Origin: Rapana venosa
Taxonomy: Eukaryota > Mollusca > Gastropoda > Neogastropoda > Muricidae
Length of the DNA: 64,000 bases
Reading direction: 5' to 3'
Assembly (NCBI GenBank): GCA_028751875.1
Contig: CM054157.1
Span: 1,787,465 to 1,851,464, forward strand
A program made the position numbers and the translations under genes. Each line of letters starts with the position of its first letter. Within the stretch, counting starts at the first letter, position 1. Shown piece by piece: positions 1 to 33,224 of the stretch. Below the pieces are notes generated by a model that was not told the origin of the DNA, did not search any database, and worked only from the letters and a program-made list of their open reading frames with translations.

Positions 1-394
1 CATTTCACGTATACTCTGTGACAGATCACTGCAATGAAGATTTGGGTTCAGAAGTGGAAGATGTGTAACAATCGACAAAATGCTGCAGTTTGGCTTATGA
101 TGCAATCTTGCTGATAGAGGGCTCCAATGCAAACACTACACTCCTTGCCTTGTTGGTGTTGCTAGTGTAACAGAGTGGAGATATTTGATCTGCCACAACT
201 CTGTGCAACTTCTCGGCTACGACAGCACAGCATGAACAGGGAGGATATGGCCTCTAAGAAAGATGCTGCATAAATACTACAATTTACCACGAAGGCAAAG
301 TGTATGCAATGGGTAGTTTTCAACCACCACCCAAGGAAACAGAGAGCTGCACAATTTGCAGGTGTGTCCCAAAATAGTAACATGTCGCTCTGAA

Positions 395-600
395 CACATG
401 GGAGGTAATCTACTTACACCATCACATCAGCATTCTAAGCATCAGCCAGGTATTCACTCTGTCTCACTCATCACACCTGGACATCATTGTGAGACCACAA
501 GCAAGCACACACTGGATGAGAAGTTTGTATGTACAGCTGTTTTCAAGCACCTCACCATTACAGTCAGTTGTGCATGACCATTCAAATCACAATAATCAAA
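395..600. repeat. Diverged interspersed repeat (related copies at 34850 and 55010)
   Basis: The stretch with CTGGATGAGAAG followed by GTTTTCAAGCACCTCACCAT recurs as CTGGATGAGAAG...GTTTTCAAACACTTCGCCAT near 34930-34983 and more loosely near 55040-55085. It belongs to an old repeat family without a visible pol III promoter in this copy. The rest of 1-640 shows no exon on either strand. Confidence 0.5.
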
Positions 601-649
601 GGCAAATAAATGAACTGAATTTGAATTAAATTGAAGTGAATATCTCTTT

Positions 650-1005
650 CAGTCACAGCAGATTTCCCTGTATAAAATCAGGGCTGCCCTCCCTGGCGAA
701 AGCGCAATGCCAAAAGAGCAGCTCCACCCATTTTCTTTTTAATATTTCACTGTTTACAAGTGTTATTACTTTCCCTATCAGAATGACGTTCTTCTACTGA
801 ATTTTGCCTGGGCAACTCTTTTATTACTACATGCTGATTGTGCGTGCATTGCACACGGGACCTCGGCTTGTCACATTAACCAAAAGACTAGCACCCAGAC
901 TCCACGTGGTCTGGCGGACGGGGGAAAAGGTTTGGCACAAACGAGAATCAATCCCACACGTCTCACTTTTTAGGCAGGTGTGTAACCTCTAGACCACCAA
1001 TCCAC
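650..1005 (-). repeat. SINE-B copy, nearly full length (antisense on plus)
   Basis: Same module order as the copy at 58258-58655: CACAGCAGATTTCCCTG, GGGCTGCCCTCCCTGGCG, ATTTTGCCTGGGCAACTC, ACGGGACCTCGGCTTGTC, AAAGACTAGCACCCAGAC, ending in a tRNA-like head (CAGGTGTGTAACCTCTAGAC). The pol III promoter therefore points to the minus strand. It lies about 85 bp beyond the GIT exon 11 donor. Confidence 0.8.
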
Positions 1006-1089
1006 ATGACCACTTTTCAGACACAAGCAGGAAAACGGTGCAACCTTCAGGCCAGCCTGGCTGACCGGCTGACTGACCGGCTGACTGAC

Positions 1090-23122
<22,033 letters not shown>

Positions 23123-23760
23123 GGTCATTTTTGCGCTTTTACTTTGTCATCAACAATTACTGAATCAATTCTGCTAAATCATCAGCGTCTGTTCATCTGA
23201 AATGACTGTCCACATGCATAAATTTAAACATAAACGGTACACACAAAAAGCTAGCTGGGGTTTAAAAGTTCGGTGTCAAACTCAAAACTTCGAAGTTTAG
23301 TTTAGCTGAGGTAGCATTAGAAATGAAAATCGACACTGTGATGCTTGAGTTTCAACTTTGTAAAATAACATTGACAGAGATGATACTTCTCCGCATCCGT
23401 CGAGCTGCCATCTAAGCAGACCAGTCCGTCAGGTGAGCATAATCTGTTAAGTTTCAATCCAATCATCATCATTTGTTGCTCGGTGTGTACCAATGCATTT
23501 TTCGTGCTTAAAGTTCCTGGATATGGCAGAGACTCAAATTGTCGCAAACTTTGCCCCCGTTGTCTATTTACAAAATCCATACAATATCTATGCCTCTTAG
23601 CAAACAAAAGATTAGTTTATTGAGATCATATTTATATGTACCGTTTTAAAAATGAGATATTGTGCTATTTCATTTACGACAACCTTTATAGTCAGGCAAC
23701 GCAATGACCCAGTGAGGTCAGAGAGCGGTCTCTTCAGGTCATGCCGGGTCAAATACCAAA
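23123..23760. other. Region upstream of GIT start codon
   Basis: It should hold the 5' UTR and promoter of GIT. I see no clear TATA box or CpG-rich core. A minus-strand frame of 96 codons (23317-23607) has no homology I recognise. Confidence 0.35.
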
Positions 23761-23989
23761 AGTGTAGATGAATGATCAAGAGTTTTTTCCCTTCCTCGTA
23801 TGTGCGTGCGGGTTTTATTATTGTTATTATCTTATTTTTTTATTATTTTTTTTTTGGGGGGGGGTGGTTGTTGTTATTGTTGTTGGGTTTTGCTGTGTTT
23901 GGGTAGATTTTTTGTGTTTTTTCTCTCTTGTTTTGTTGTTGTTGGAGTTTTGGGGGAATTGTTATTTTTTTGTCGTCGAACACTGAGAC

Positions 23990-24970
23990 TGCAACTATTG
24001 TCCGTTATATGAGCAATTTTTGTTGTTGTTTAAATTGATTTGTTTTGTTTTTTGCTTTTTTGTTGGTGGTGGTGGTAGTTTTTGTTTGTTTTTTGCCATG
24101 CGTGAAAGAACTTCCATTTGCTATTCGAGAAAGATCTTTCATAAATCAGTGCATGATCATCATTTCTGTTATTATCATTATTATCATTTTGAACATTTTT
24201 TTGGCTGCCTCATGTACTGTGACGTTCCTGTCCTCCTGCTGTTCCCACGCAGCTCATCACAATCTCTCCGCCCCGCCATACCCAGATTCGTTGTCACATC
24301 CTCAGAGTAAGAAGTCCACAGGTAGCCTATCAGTGTCAGGCCACCTTAGGGCCACCAGCCAGAGGGGTCGTGCACCGTTGTGGGTCACTTCGGTGGGGTT
24401 CTGTGATGCCTGGTCTATATGCAGAACACCGCCTAAAGACGACAGTGACTGTTCAGTCATAGAGCCAGACTGAGTGAGACCCACACCCGAGATGGCGACC
24501 ACAACATTTCAACCAAACGTGCTCCATGATCTTACTTAAAATTGAATCTTAGAACTTATGTCGGAGTGACTGCCTCCTAGTATTGGAGACACCATATTCT
24601 TTTCTATGGGGCAAGCAGAGGAGAGTTTGCTAGATTCATAATTATGTCGGTTTCACAAACTGAATCTATTATTTGCAAAGTTTCCATATCTTACTCAAAG
24701 AAAATTGATGATGACTGTGCATGGATTCCGGTCAATAGCTACATCATCTTCTGCTTTTCAAGTTGGAAGTAACAGAGTGGTATTGTCCTGTCACCTTGGT
24801 ATCGCCAATCTCCTTGTTGCTTTTGTTGTTGTATTGGACATACTGATGCTTGTTGTGTCTCTGTGGTCGTTGTTTTGTGTCTTATCATGAACTAAGGGTG
24901 TGAACTTTTCCCATTGTTAAGTGCTTCAGGATGGGGGAAAGCACCCTGTAAATGCCACACCATCATCATA
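23990..24970 (+). repeat. Probable 3' region of an interspersed element
   Basis: GTCGTCGAACACTGAGACTG (23971-23990) is shared loosely with TCGTCGAACGCTCTGACAG at 49566, next to a T- or C-rich tract each time. The right end, GTGCTTCAGGATGGGGGAAA GCACCCTGTAAATGCC then (ATC)n, has the form of a LINE 3' hairpin and tail. No coding part is recognised. Confidence 0.4.
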
Positions 24971-25004
24971 ATTCTTCTCTGTTTCTTCTTCTTATCATTA
25001 TTAT

Positions 25005-25160
25005 TTATCGGTAGTAGTAGTAGCAGCAGCAGCAGTAGCAGTGGTAGTAGTAGCAGCAGTAGTAGTAGTAGTAGCAACAATGGTAGTAGCAGTAAAAGTA
25101 GCAACAGTGGTAGTAGTAGTTGTTATAGTAGCAGTAGCAGCAGCAGCAGTAGCAATGTTT
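25005..25160. repeat. (TAG/CAG)n trinucleotide repeat
   Basis: Degenerate AGT/AGC repeats over about 150 bp; translated Ser runs are artefacts. Confidence 0.9.
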
Positions 25161-25263
25161 TAATTGTTGTAGTTGTTGATGGTCGAAGCAGTGGTTGTGG
25201 TGGTGGTGTTTGTATTAATTTATTCATAATTTCATTTTTCCACTAAGAGCTAAACATTTTTGC

Positions 25264-25267
<4 letters not shown>

Positions 25268-25346
<79 letters not shown>
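25268..25346. repeat. (GT)n microsatellite
   Basis: A pure GT run of about 78 bp. Confidence 0.97.
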
Positions 25347-25348
<2 letters not shown>

Positions 25349-25567
25349 TACCTGACAGCCTGAATGCTTTCAGCATTTCTAAAACTAAAGTGCTATCTAT
25401 TAAAAAAAAAATTAATTTGAAAATCTGAATGATCATAATTACCACTGACCAATCGTAAAATCTTATTTGAAAAAGAACAAGCCAGAAAGAAGTGTTGTGT
25501 GATAATACTGAAACATGTTTTTCTAATAAAATTATAATTATTATGAGGCAAAGCTTATTAGCAAGAA

Positions 25568-25844
25568 GCTTCGGATGAGACTATAAACCGAGGCCCCGTG
25601 TGCGAACGCATGCAGAACATCTTGCGCACACGTTAAATCCTGTTCCGCTTTTCGAAAGAGTAGGCCATTGTGTGCCGGTGGGAACAGATGACAAAATTTA
25701 CAAAACCACATACACACGGGGACTGAATGTAAAAAAAAAGCGCACATGAGTGCTTATTCCATTATCCTCGATTTTAAAAAAAAGAAGTCATCTGAGCGTT
25801 TTGATTTGTTGCTTTACAAGATTCAGCGCTATATAAATTCCATA

Positions 25845-25878
<34 letters not shown>

Positions 25879-25880
25879 AG
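25568..25880 (+). repeat. SINE-A body plus LINE-like tail (sense)
   Basis: GGATGAGACTATAAACCGAG through TTATCCTCGATTTTAAAA is followed directly by CATCTGAGCGTTTTGATTTG TTGCTTTACAAGATTCAGCG CTATATAAATTCCATAC and (ATT)n. The join and orientation match 8404-8848 and 8945-9250. Confidence 0.85.
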
Positions 25881-26225
25881 AAGAAGAAGAAACCGCTGCT
25901 GGCGTTGGCTTTTCTCTCCTCTTCTTTCCCACAGGCAGTGATGACAGCCATGACTCGTTGTAGGCAGCTGGGTGTATATGTTTACATCTCCGCTTCCAAG
26001 CCGTGGAAGCCTCTGCCTCTGCCTTTCCTTTCTGCATCTGTTTCATGTCATCTACTTGTCCGTCTTGACAGGTCTAGCGTGGCGTTCAAGCTATGGCTAT
26101 GGATGGTGTGCTGATGGTGTCAGAATTGAAGTGATTGATATCAATTGTTGATCACTGTGTCTAACACCAGGTGCTGCGATCGTGTTTCCTCCCTTTGTAG
26201 AAATAATGGCTATGGCCCACTATGC

Positions 26226-27180
26226 AAGAAAATAATAATAATAATGATAATAATGATGATGATGATGATAATAATAATAATAATAATAATAATAAATGGA
26301 AGTTATACAGCGCTATATCTTGCTGAGACAAATCAAAGCGCTTGCACTCAACTCATTCTTACACAGTCATACAACCAGTAACACTTGATAGTTCCATCAA
26401 GTCCAAATGTGCACGAACGCATGCGCGCGTCACACACCCTGACAGGGCAATAGAATCTTGGCTGTTGAAAGCAGGGAAAAGCTATGAGATGAAGCTGGAG
26501 AGGAAAATCTTAGGTTTGAAATAAATATGTCTTGAGACTGGATTTAAAAGTGTCATAAGAAGGCTTTTGGCGGGGGGAGAGAGAGAGAGAGAGGTCATTC
26601 CAGATTGATGGACCAGAAACAGAGAAAGAGCAACCGACGATGGTGGATTGGTTGAATCTAGGTATTCATAAGGACAAGGTATCTGCAGCAGAGCGGAGTG
26701 AACGAGGAGTGTACAAGTGAAGACACTCACAGAGGTAGGAAGATGCCGTTTTGTGGAAACTTTTGTAACAGAGGGTACTGATCTTATAGTTTACTCTGTG
26801 GCACAGGCAGCCAGTGGAGAGATCGCAAGAGAGGGGTAATGTGCTCAGATTTTTTCTTTCTGAGGATTAGTCGAGCTGCAGAGTTTTGTATACGTTGAAG
26901 GGATTGGATCGATGATGCTGGCAGACCAGCCAACAGAGAATTGCAATAGTCCAGACTTGAAAGAATGAGAGACCTAACAAGTTTGGATGTTACATCTGTG
27001 GACAGGTACTTTCGAATTGCACTTATACGCCGTAATTGATAGTAGCAGAACTGGCAGGTCTGGGTGATGAATTTTTGCATAGAGTGTGTGTTGTCAATAA
27101 TGACCCCTAGATACTTCACAGCAGTGGATAGAGGGACTGATGCATTGCCAAGTTGTATTGAAGCTGTTGTAATAAAAGAG
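26226..27180 (-). pseudogene. L2/CR1-like LINE, 5'-truncated 3' end
   Basis: On the minus strand: [69 protein letters not shown], then HITPLLRSLHWLPV (RT thumb/C-terminal region, 27119-26784). Frame breaks follow, then SLFLVHQSGMTSLSLSPPAK SLLMTLLNP, the 3' UTR and the tail GCGCTTTGATTTGTCTCAGC AAGATATAGCGCTGTATAAC with (ATT)n at 26226-26297. Same family as 35200-37095. Confidence 0.9.
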
Positions 27181-27462
27181 AGTTTGATGAACTACTTCAA
27201 ACCAAAAGTGGATGATTGATTTAGCTGTCTGCGGGGTTATATAGAGAACGGAAAGATTGTATGAACAGATGATAAATGACTTCAGCAATTGACGTTATAT
27301 ATTGCCCAGTATCATAAACCCCTTGCATCTGATCCTAGTGATCAGGTCCGTGAGGCAGGAGTAGGTGGCGTGCTACATTTTTGTGTGTGTGCAAAATATT
27401 ATAACAGAGTGAACGCAATGATTGTGATTTTACTTTGTGAGAAATATGAGCCTTGTACTTTT

Positions 27463-27535
27463 CTAATAATAATAATAATATATGGAATTTATATAGCGCT
27501 GAATCTTGTAAAAAACAAACAAATCTGTCTGTGAT
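27463..27535 (-). repeat. LINE 3' tail only
   Basis: (AAT)n then ATATGGAATTTATATAGCGC TGAATCTTGTAAAAAACA, reversed tail of the L2-like family. Confidence 0.8.
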
Positions 27536-28389
27536 TATTTCACTGCATTACGATTAGGCTTACTTACTCGAGCGTTGCAGTTGTTAAAGCATAACACATC
27601 GGCGTCGCACGTACATTCCCTGTTGTGGCTTGAATTAACGTTCCCATAATGTTGAACTCCCTTCATTCTATACACGCTTTTAAGAACAGGATATTCACCA
27701 TGTAGATAATGGAATTAGAACATGAGCATGTCATGTTTTAGCAGTATGTCTATTTCGTACTCCAAACCAGTTTCTAGCCCACGCTGAATGTGGGCTTAGC
27801 TTGTCAAACTGCCAAGTGTTGCCCGTGCAGTGTTGCGCCTGAGTGCCGCTCTGTCCTTTGTAGTTTGTCAACAATGTTCACATTTTCGGGGAATAAAGAC
27901 CTTCAACGTGCAATTTACAATTGACAGAACTTGCCAAAATCGATTTGATTTCATCTGGTGATATGTTTCAGACCAGTTGTATGCAATTCCTTAAGTGTTA
28001 ACACTTGCTGAAGCTCCTTGTTTAGCTGTGTTCGGGGAGAGAGAGAGAGGGAGAGAGAGAGAGAGAGGGAGAGAGAGACAGAGAGAGGGATAGAGAGACA
28101 GAGAGCTTGATCAGTTGCGTGCGAGCGCGCGCACACACACGCAAACACACACCCACGCATGCACACACTCACACAAAATCGTAAATATCCTTTGAGTGAA
28201 CAGACATAAAATCGGAGCAACAACAACAGCACACACACCCATCAGATTTTTTTCATAATTTCTTTTTATTCATTTTATTAGTAATATTAGTCCCCATTAC
28301 ATCAGCCATATGTTCTTGTAGATTCCAACAATGGCGACCGCTCCAGCCGTTTTTTGCCAACATAAGCAGTGGGCAAGAGAGAGAGAGTG

Positions 28390-28460
<71 letters not shown>

Positions 28461-31190
28461 CAAGTGACCTTGTCTTTCCAATGTCAATCACAGTTTTCAA
28501 ATTCCTACAGGCATTGTTCCACGTGAAGTTCACACACACACACACACCTCATTCTTTCTTACAGCAGTGTGTACTATCTGCAAATTAATCATTTAGCATT
28601 ATAATTATTCATACAAAACATATTTTAAACCTTAATAGGAGTTATCTCCAAACATAAAAACGCTTTCACGTGATTTTTGAATTGCTGAAATAAATCAGGA
28701 GTTTTGAACTATGCACTATTTTTGTATTAATGTGGCAATTAGAAAGAATGAACAACATACCTGAATACAGGCTTCATGTCAATGGTTTAATGTTTGATTT
28801 ATTTATGATTGGTCCTAAGATTGCTGGTATCAATGAATGTGTTGGCAAACAAGGACAATTTTGATGGTGGAGTATTGACCCCAATAGTTAGAGAAAAACA
28901 AATACAAAAAGTATGTCTACAATTCCTAAATGACTGGTATAAAAACACTGAAGAAAAGCCATTTACTCAAATCCAGAATATCTGTTATGAGGCAATGTTC
29001 GTGTTGAATTTATAGATTTCATTAATTTGTGGGATAAATGAAATATTTTTACTTGAAAATTAACTTTTAAAATTTCTGTTGTCTTTAGATAATGATGACT
29101 TATTTCAGAACCTATCAACATCATTGAAAAATAACAATGGTAAATGATTCATTTCCAGTTCATTTGACACCCTGAATAGTTTCATCCTTGTTCTCACATA
29201 ACCCTGAATTTAAACAAATAACAACGGAATTCTCTAGACATACCATAAATAATCCTCACGAAAAAAAGGCCACCTAAATGCAAGCCAAAGAGAGAGAGAG
29301 AGAGAGAGAGAGTCTGTTGTGAAGCTTCAAAGATAAATGCATCAATAACAAAATAACACAGAGACTGAGGGGAAAGAAATACAAAAGAGAGAGGGTAAGT
29401 TTTTGCCTGAACCATGAAACGTGTAACTGGCGGTGATCTTGAAACTAAAGGTCTTACAGATCTGACTAGGATATTGTTTTGTTTGAAACGCGAAAAATCA
29501 CAGGTGACAGCGATATCAAAATCAAAGGTCTGACTAAGATACCAACATTCACCAATAACTTTCCAATGGTTCTTTTGTTCTGTTTTGGTTTTTTGCTTCA
29601 AGAGTCAGTAAGTACTAAATCCGCCTCCTACACACTTTCAGCTAGAATAGAATAATTCACCCAAAGATTGTCCACATCAAGTGCACTGTACACTGTGACA
29701 CCCTAAAGACCTGCTCACATTTCATAAGTGCCATTGTTTTGACATTGTTTCAAAACCGTTTCTGACAACAAGCAAACACAAGCAGTAGTTCAGAGTCCTG
29801 TGATATGTTTAAACATACTGCCGGGGCCGACATTATTGTTCTTGTTAGTGATAACGGTCTGATGTTGAGCTTGGAAGATTATGTGCGCCTAGAATGGATA
29901 GTCACTCTAGCTGCTCCCATTTGCTGGCAACGTCAGGACATTCTGTTTTGATGCACAACTTTCAATGAGGTGAGCACTCTTGGTAGTGATATTGAATTTG
30001 TATTTCTTTTGCTTGCGTTTGACTTTTACGTAAAAGAGAAGGCAAATTTATGAAACATGTTTTGCTATTAATCTTGCTGATTGTTCTGAAGTATAATTAA
30101 AATGGTTAAATAACTCTCGTTTGAGAGATTTTGCAAAGGAAAAGAACTAGACTGATTCATTGGCTATTCAGGCAAAAGGCCTGCAACCTATCACTTTTCA
30201 TCATAGTAAGTATGCACCTCCTGTGTGAAGCTGACAAGAAGTTTTTTCCCTTAGACCAACAAACCCTGCCGACCTTTCCCCAGCAAATAGCCCTACTCAG
30301 GTTTGAACTCTTTTCATCTTCTTCTTCTGTTGTACATCAGTGGAGGGGTTCTTTGTATGTTTGTTTGTTTGATCTTAACAAGTTTATAGTTTAATGACGT
30401 GTTTTTGTAGAGAAGCTAGATTAGGTGAAAATTAGGGAAACAGTGTTTGTTGATATGTAACTTGATTTTGTGATATTAATACTTTGTACCAAGATAGCAT
30501 GATTTCTGTTGTCATCTCCATCATGATCAGTCTTTTCCAAGGAAACGTGATGCACCGCGTCTGATTATGCAGACAAGCTCAGAAGGTCTAAAAACCAAAA
30601 ACAAATAATAACACCAACATAGTAACATTACATGGGATTGAAAGAATTAAAAGAAAATGAACATAACGAACATGAAAGGAAGCTGTAAGATAACGCCAGA
30701 GACAGACAGACAGACATAGAGAAACAAGATGAGCTGATGGAACAAACCAATGAACATAGTTCAATTAAAGAGAATACAATGATGTGTATATTGAGCATGA
30801 CCATTTCCTGTTGATGTCCCAACCTGTGGGAAAACAACAATAACAACAGCAACGAAAACTACCATAACAACAACCATAACAACACAACAACAACAAGAGG
30901 AAAAGAAACAAAGACTGAAGTGCTGATTCCAACAAATGCCTGAAATGTCAATGTCATAAAGTGTCTGCAAGATCTGTAGTGATATATCTTACATGCATGC
31001 GAACCCAATCCCTCAAGCAATAGGCAGGGGAGGGGGGAGGGGGGAGGAGAAGTAATGGATCCCTGAAATGTCTTTTAAAAATGATCACATTCAACAAAAC
31101 CAATGATCTGAAATACCCTCAAAACTTACACCTTCCAAAAATAATTTCTGCCACTTTACAGTAATATATCACATAAGCGCTATGGAGATG
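27536..31190. other. Intergenic stretch between GIT and PEPM
   Basis: AT-rich unique DNA with (GA)n patches (28037-28105, 28376-28456, 29286-29312), an AAC-rich block (30833-30895) and a GGGGA patch (31025-31050). No exon, tRNA or coding transposon seen. Short ORFs at 28809-29015 and 30131-30394 have no recognised homology. Confidence 0.45.
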
Positions 31191-31213
31191 GGCTGAGAGA
31201 GAGAGAGAGTGGG

Positions 31214-31244
<31 letters not shown>

Positions 31245-31376
31245 GAGAGGAGAGGGAGGGAGAGAGAATTACTATTATGCAGAGGTGAAGATTTTAGACT
31301 AGGCTTAGTCTTTCAATCCGTCCTTGTATGTTGACGTGTATGCATCAAAACAAAGAGAGAGAGAGAGGGAGAGAAG

Positions 31377-31460
<84 letters not shown>

Positions 31461-31463
31461 GAG
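31190..31463. repeat. (GA)n tracts spanning the PEPM terminal frame
   Basis: GA repeats at 31195-31267 and 31350-31463. The second lies inside the open frame of PEPM exon g, where it is read as Leu-Ser. Confidence 0.93.
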
Positions 31464-31625
31464 ATTGGTTTGGAACTTGAGGCACAGGAGTGTGAAGTGA
31501 TAACTGTCGATGAGAAAGTGAATGAACGTGGGACGAATGAGTTTAGACTTTGGGAAGATATTTGTCCTCGCTTCCTTCAGTTCGTCATCTTTCGTCAGTC
31601 TGAAGAGCTCCTTCACAGGGGCGAT
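31305..31625 (-). CDS. PEPM: PEPM exon g (terminal homology, then Leu-Ser low-complexity tail)
   Basis: After acceptor TTTACAG the frame reads [20 protein letters not shown] then TNIFPKS, the usual PEPM end (VKEIFRLQRDDELVQAED..). No stop follows where the family ends. The frame continues for about 80 codons, through a (GA)n tract translated as Leu-Ser repeats, to a TAG/TAA-type stop at 31305. I saw no strong donor inside the conserved part. Either the protein has a long low-complexity tail, or the true end uses a weak splice site I cannot judge. Confidence 0.7.
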
Positions 31626-32433
31626 CTGTAAATAATAACAATAGTAATAACAATCATAGTAATCATAATAATAATAATAATGATAACAACACCAATAATA
31701 ATAACAACAATGATTATAACAGTAATGATAATAGGTAGGAGGTAAAGGTAAAGGAGTCCCATAACCTATAAGGTCGTAGGGGAGCGAGGCGTCAGAGACC
31801 TCACTTCTCTAGGGCCAGCATATTGAGGGCGGCGCCCATCTCCTCTCCCTCGCTGCTTTACCTTCCCTGACCCTAAAGAGGGCAGGTACCCATTTACAGC
31901 TGGGTGAACTGGGGGAACTGTACTGAAGCCAAGGCGCGCAAACGGTCACCCATCCAACTGGTAACCACGCTCGGTTAATGTGGAGCGTTAACTGTACCGT
32001 CAATAGATGATAATAATGATGATAAAATAATAATAACAACAGTAAAAGGTAGTCGGTGTACAGCTGTCTGTACGGTGGTGGACTTGAACACAGCCATTAC
32101 ACGCCAGCTTCTCATCCAGTGCCTACTTACAGTCTCCCTAAGATTCCCCGGTGAGACAAGAGTGCACATTCAAGGAATGACCCCCCCCCACCCCCACCCC
32201 CAGGAAGTTAAACTGGATTGTGCAACAACAACAACAACAACAACAGCAAAAACAACAACAACAACACCACCACCACCAGCAACAATAATAACAATAATAA
32301 TAATAATAATAATAAATGGAATTTATATAGCGCTGTATCTTGCACAGACAAATCAAAGCGCTTGCACTCAACTCATTCTTACACAGTCATGCAACCAATA
32401 GGCAAGTAATAGTTCTAACAAGTCCAAATGCAC

Positions 32434-32511
<78 letters not shown>

Positions 32512-33190
32512 TGCAGCCTGTGCACGGCGCCGGTGTACCTGTTTCTCCACGTTGCTGATGGACTGCTCCCGGTAGATCTGCTGTGTCAGCGCCTGCATGG
32601 CCTTGACCGAGGCCCGCAGCGAGTGATTGGCCCAGATGATGAGGGCGGTGCCCCAGTCCCGGAAGGTCTGGGTGGGGGTGGTGTGGTAGGTTGTGGGCAC
32701 CAACACCACAGGGCCCTGGAGAGGGGGAACAAGCACATGTATGGCTATAGTTTATTTTAATTTTATTTTATCACCTTAAGTCACGGATTCTCGTACGTGA
32801 ATTCGGGCTGTGACTCTCCCGGTGAGATTGCGTGTCGCCACAGCATGGCCTGCCACCCTTGCTTGTATTGTCCTTTTTGCTTTTGCGTCCAAACTGGTGT
32901 TTGGGTTTGCCCTATCAACAGGGCTCTAGAATTTGCAGGGAAACACATCTTGTATGCTAGGTTTTTAGTCTGAAGAATGTTTGTGTCACACGTGGGTGTG
33001 TTATTATGTATATCAATATGATACTACTATGAACACATATGTATAATGATGGGGGAAGTTGTGGGTCACAAAATAATACAACATATAATCGACGATTTTG
33101 TTCTGAGGCAAGTTACTCTAGACCACATCATATATATTGATAGAAGTTGTGTGTGTGTGTGTGTGTAGATATAGTTTGTTATTTTTGTGT

Positions 33191-33224
<34 letters not shown>

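Noticed and set aside
23317..23607. 96-codon minus-strand frame upstream of GIT as a separate gene
   Set aside because: No recognisable domain, no splice context I could support, and it is within the expected length for a chance frame.
24045..24473. 142-codon plus-strand frame with hydrophobic start
   Set aside because: The N-terminal part is T-rich low complexity and the rest falls in a probable repeat; no homology seen.
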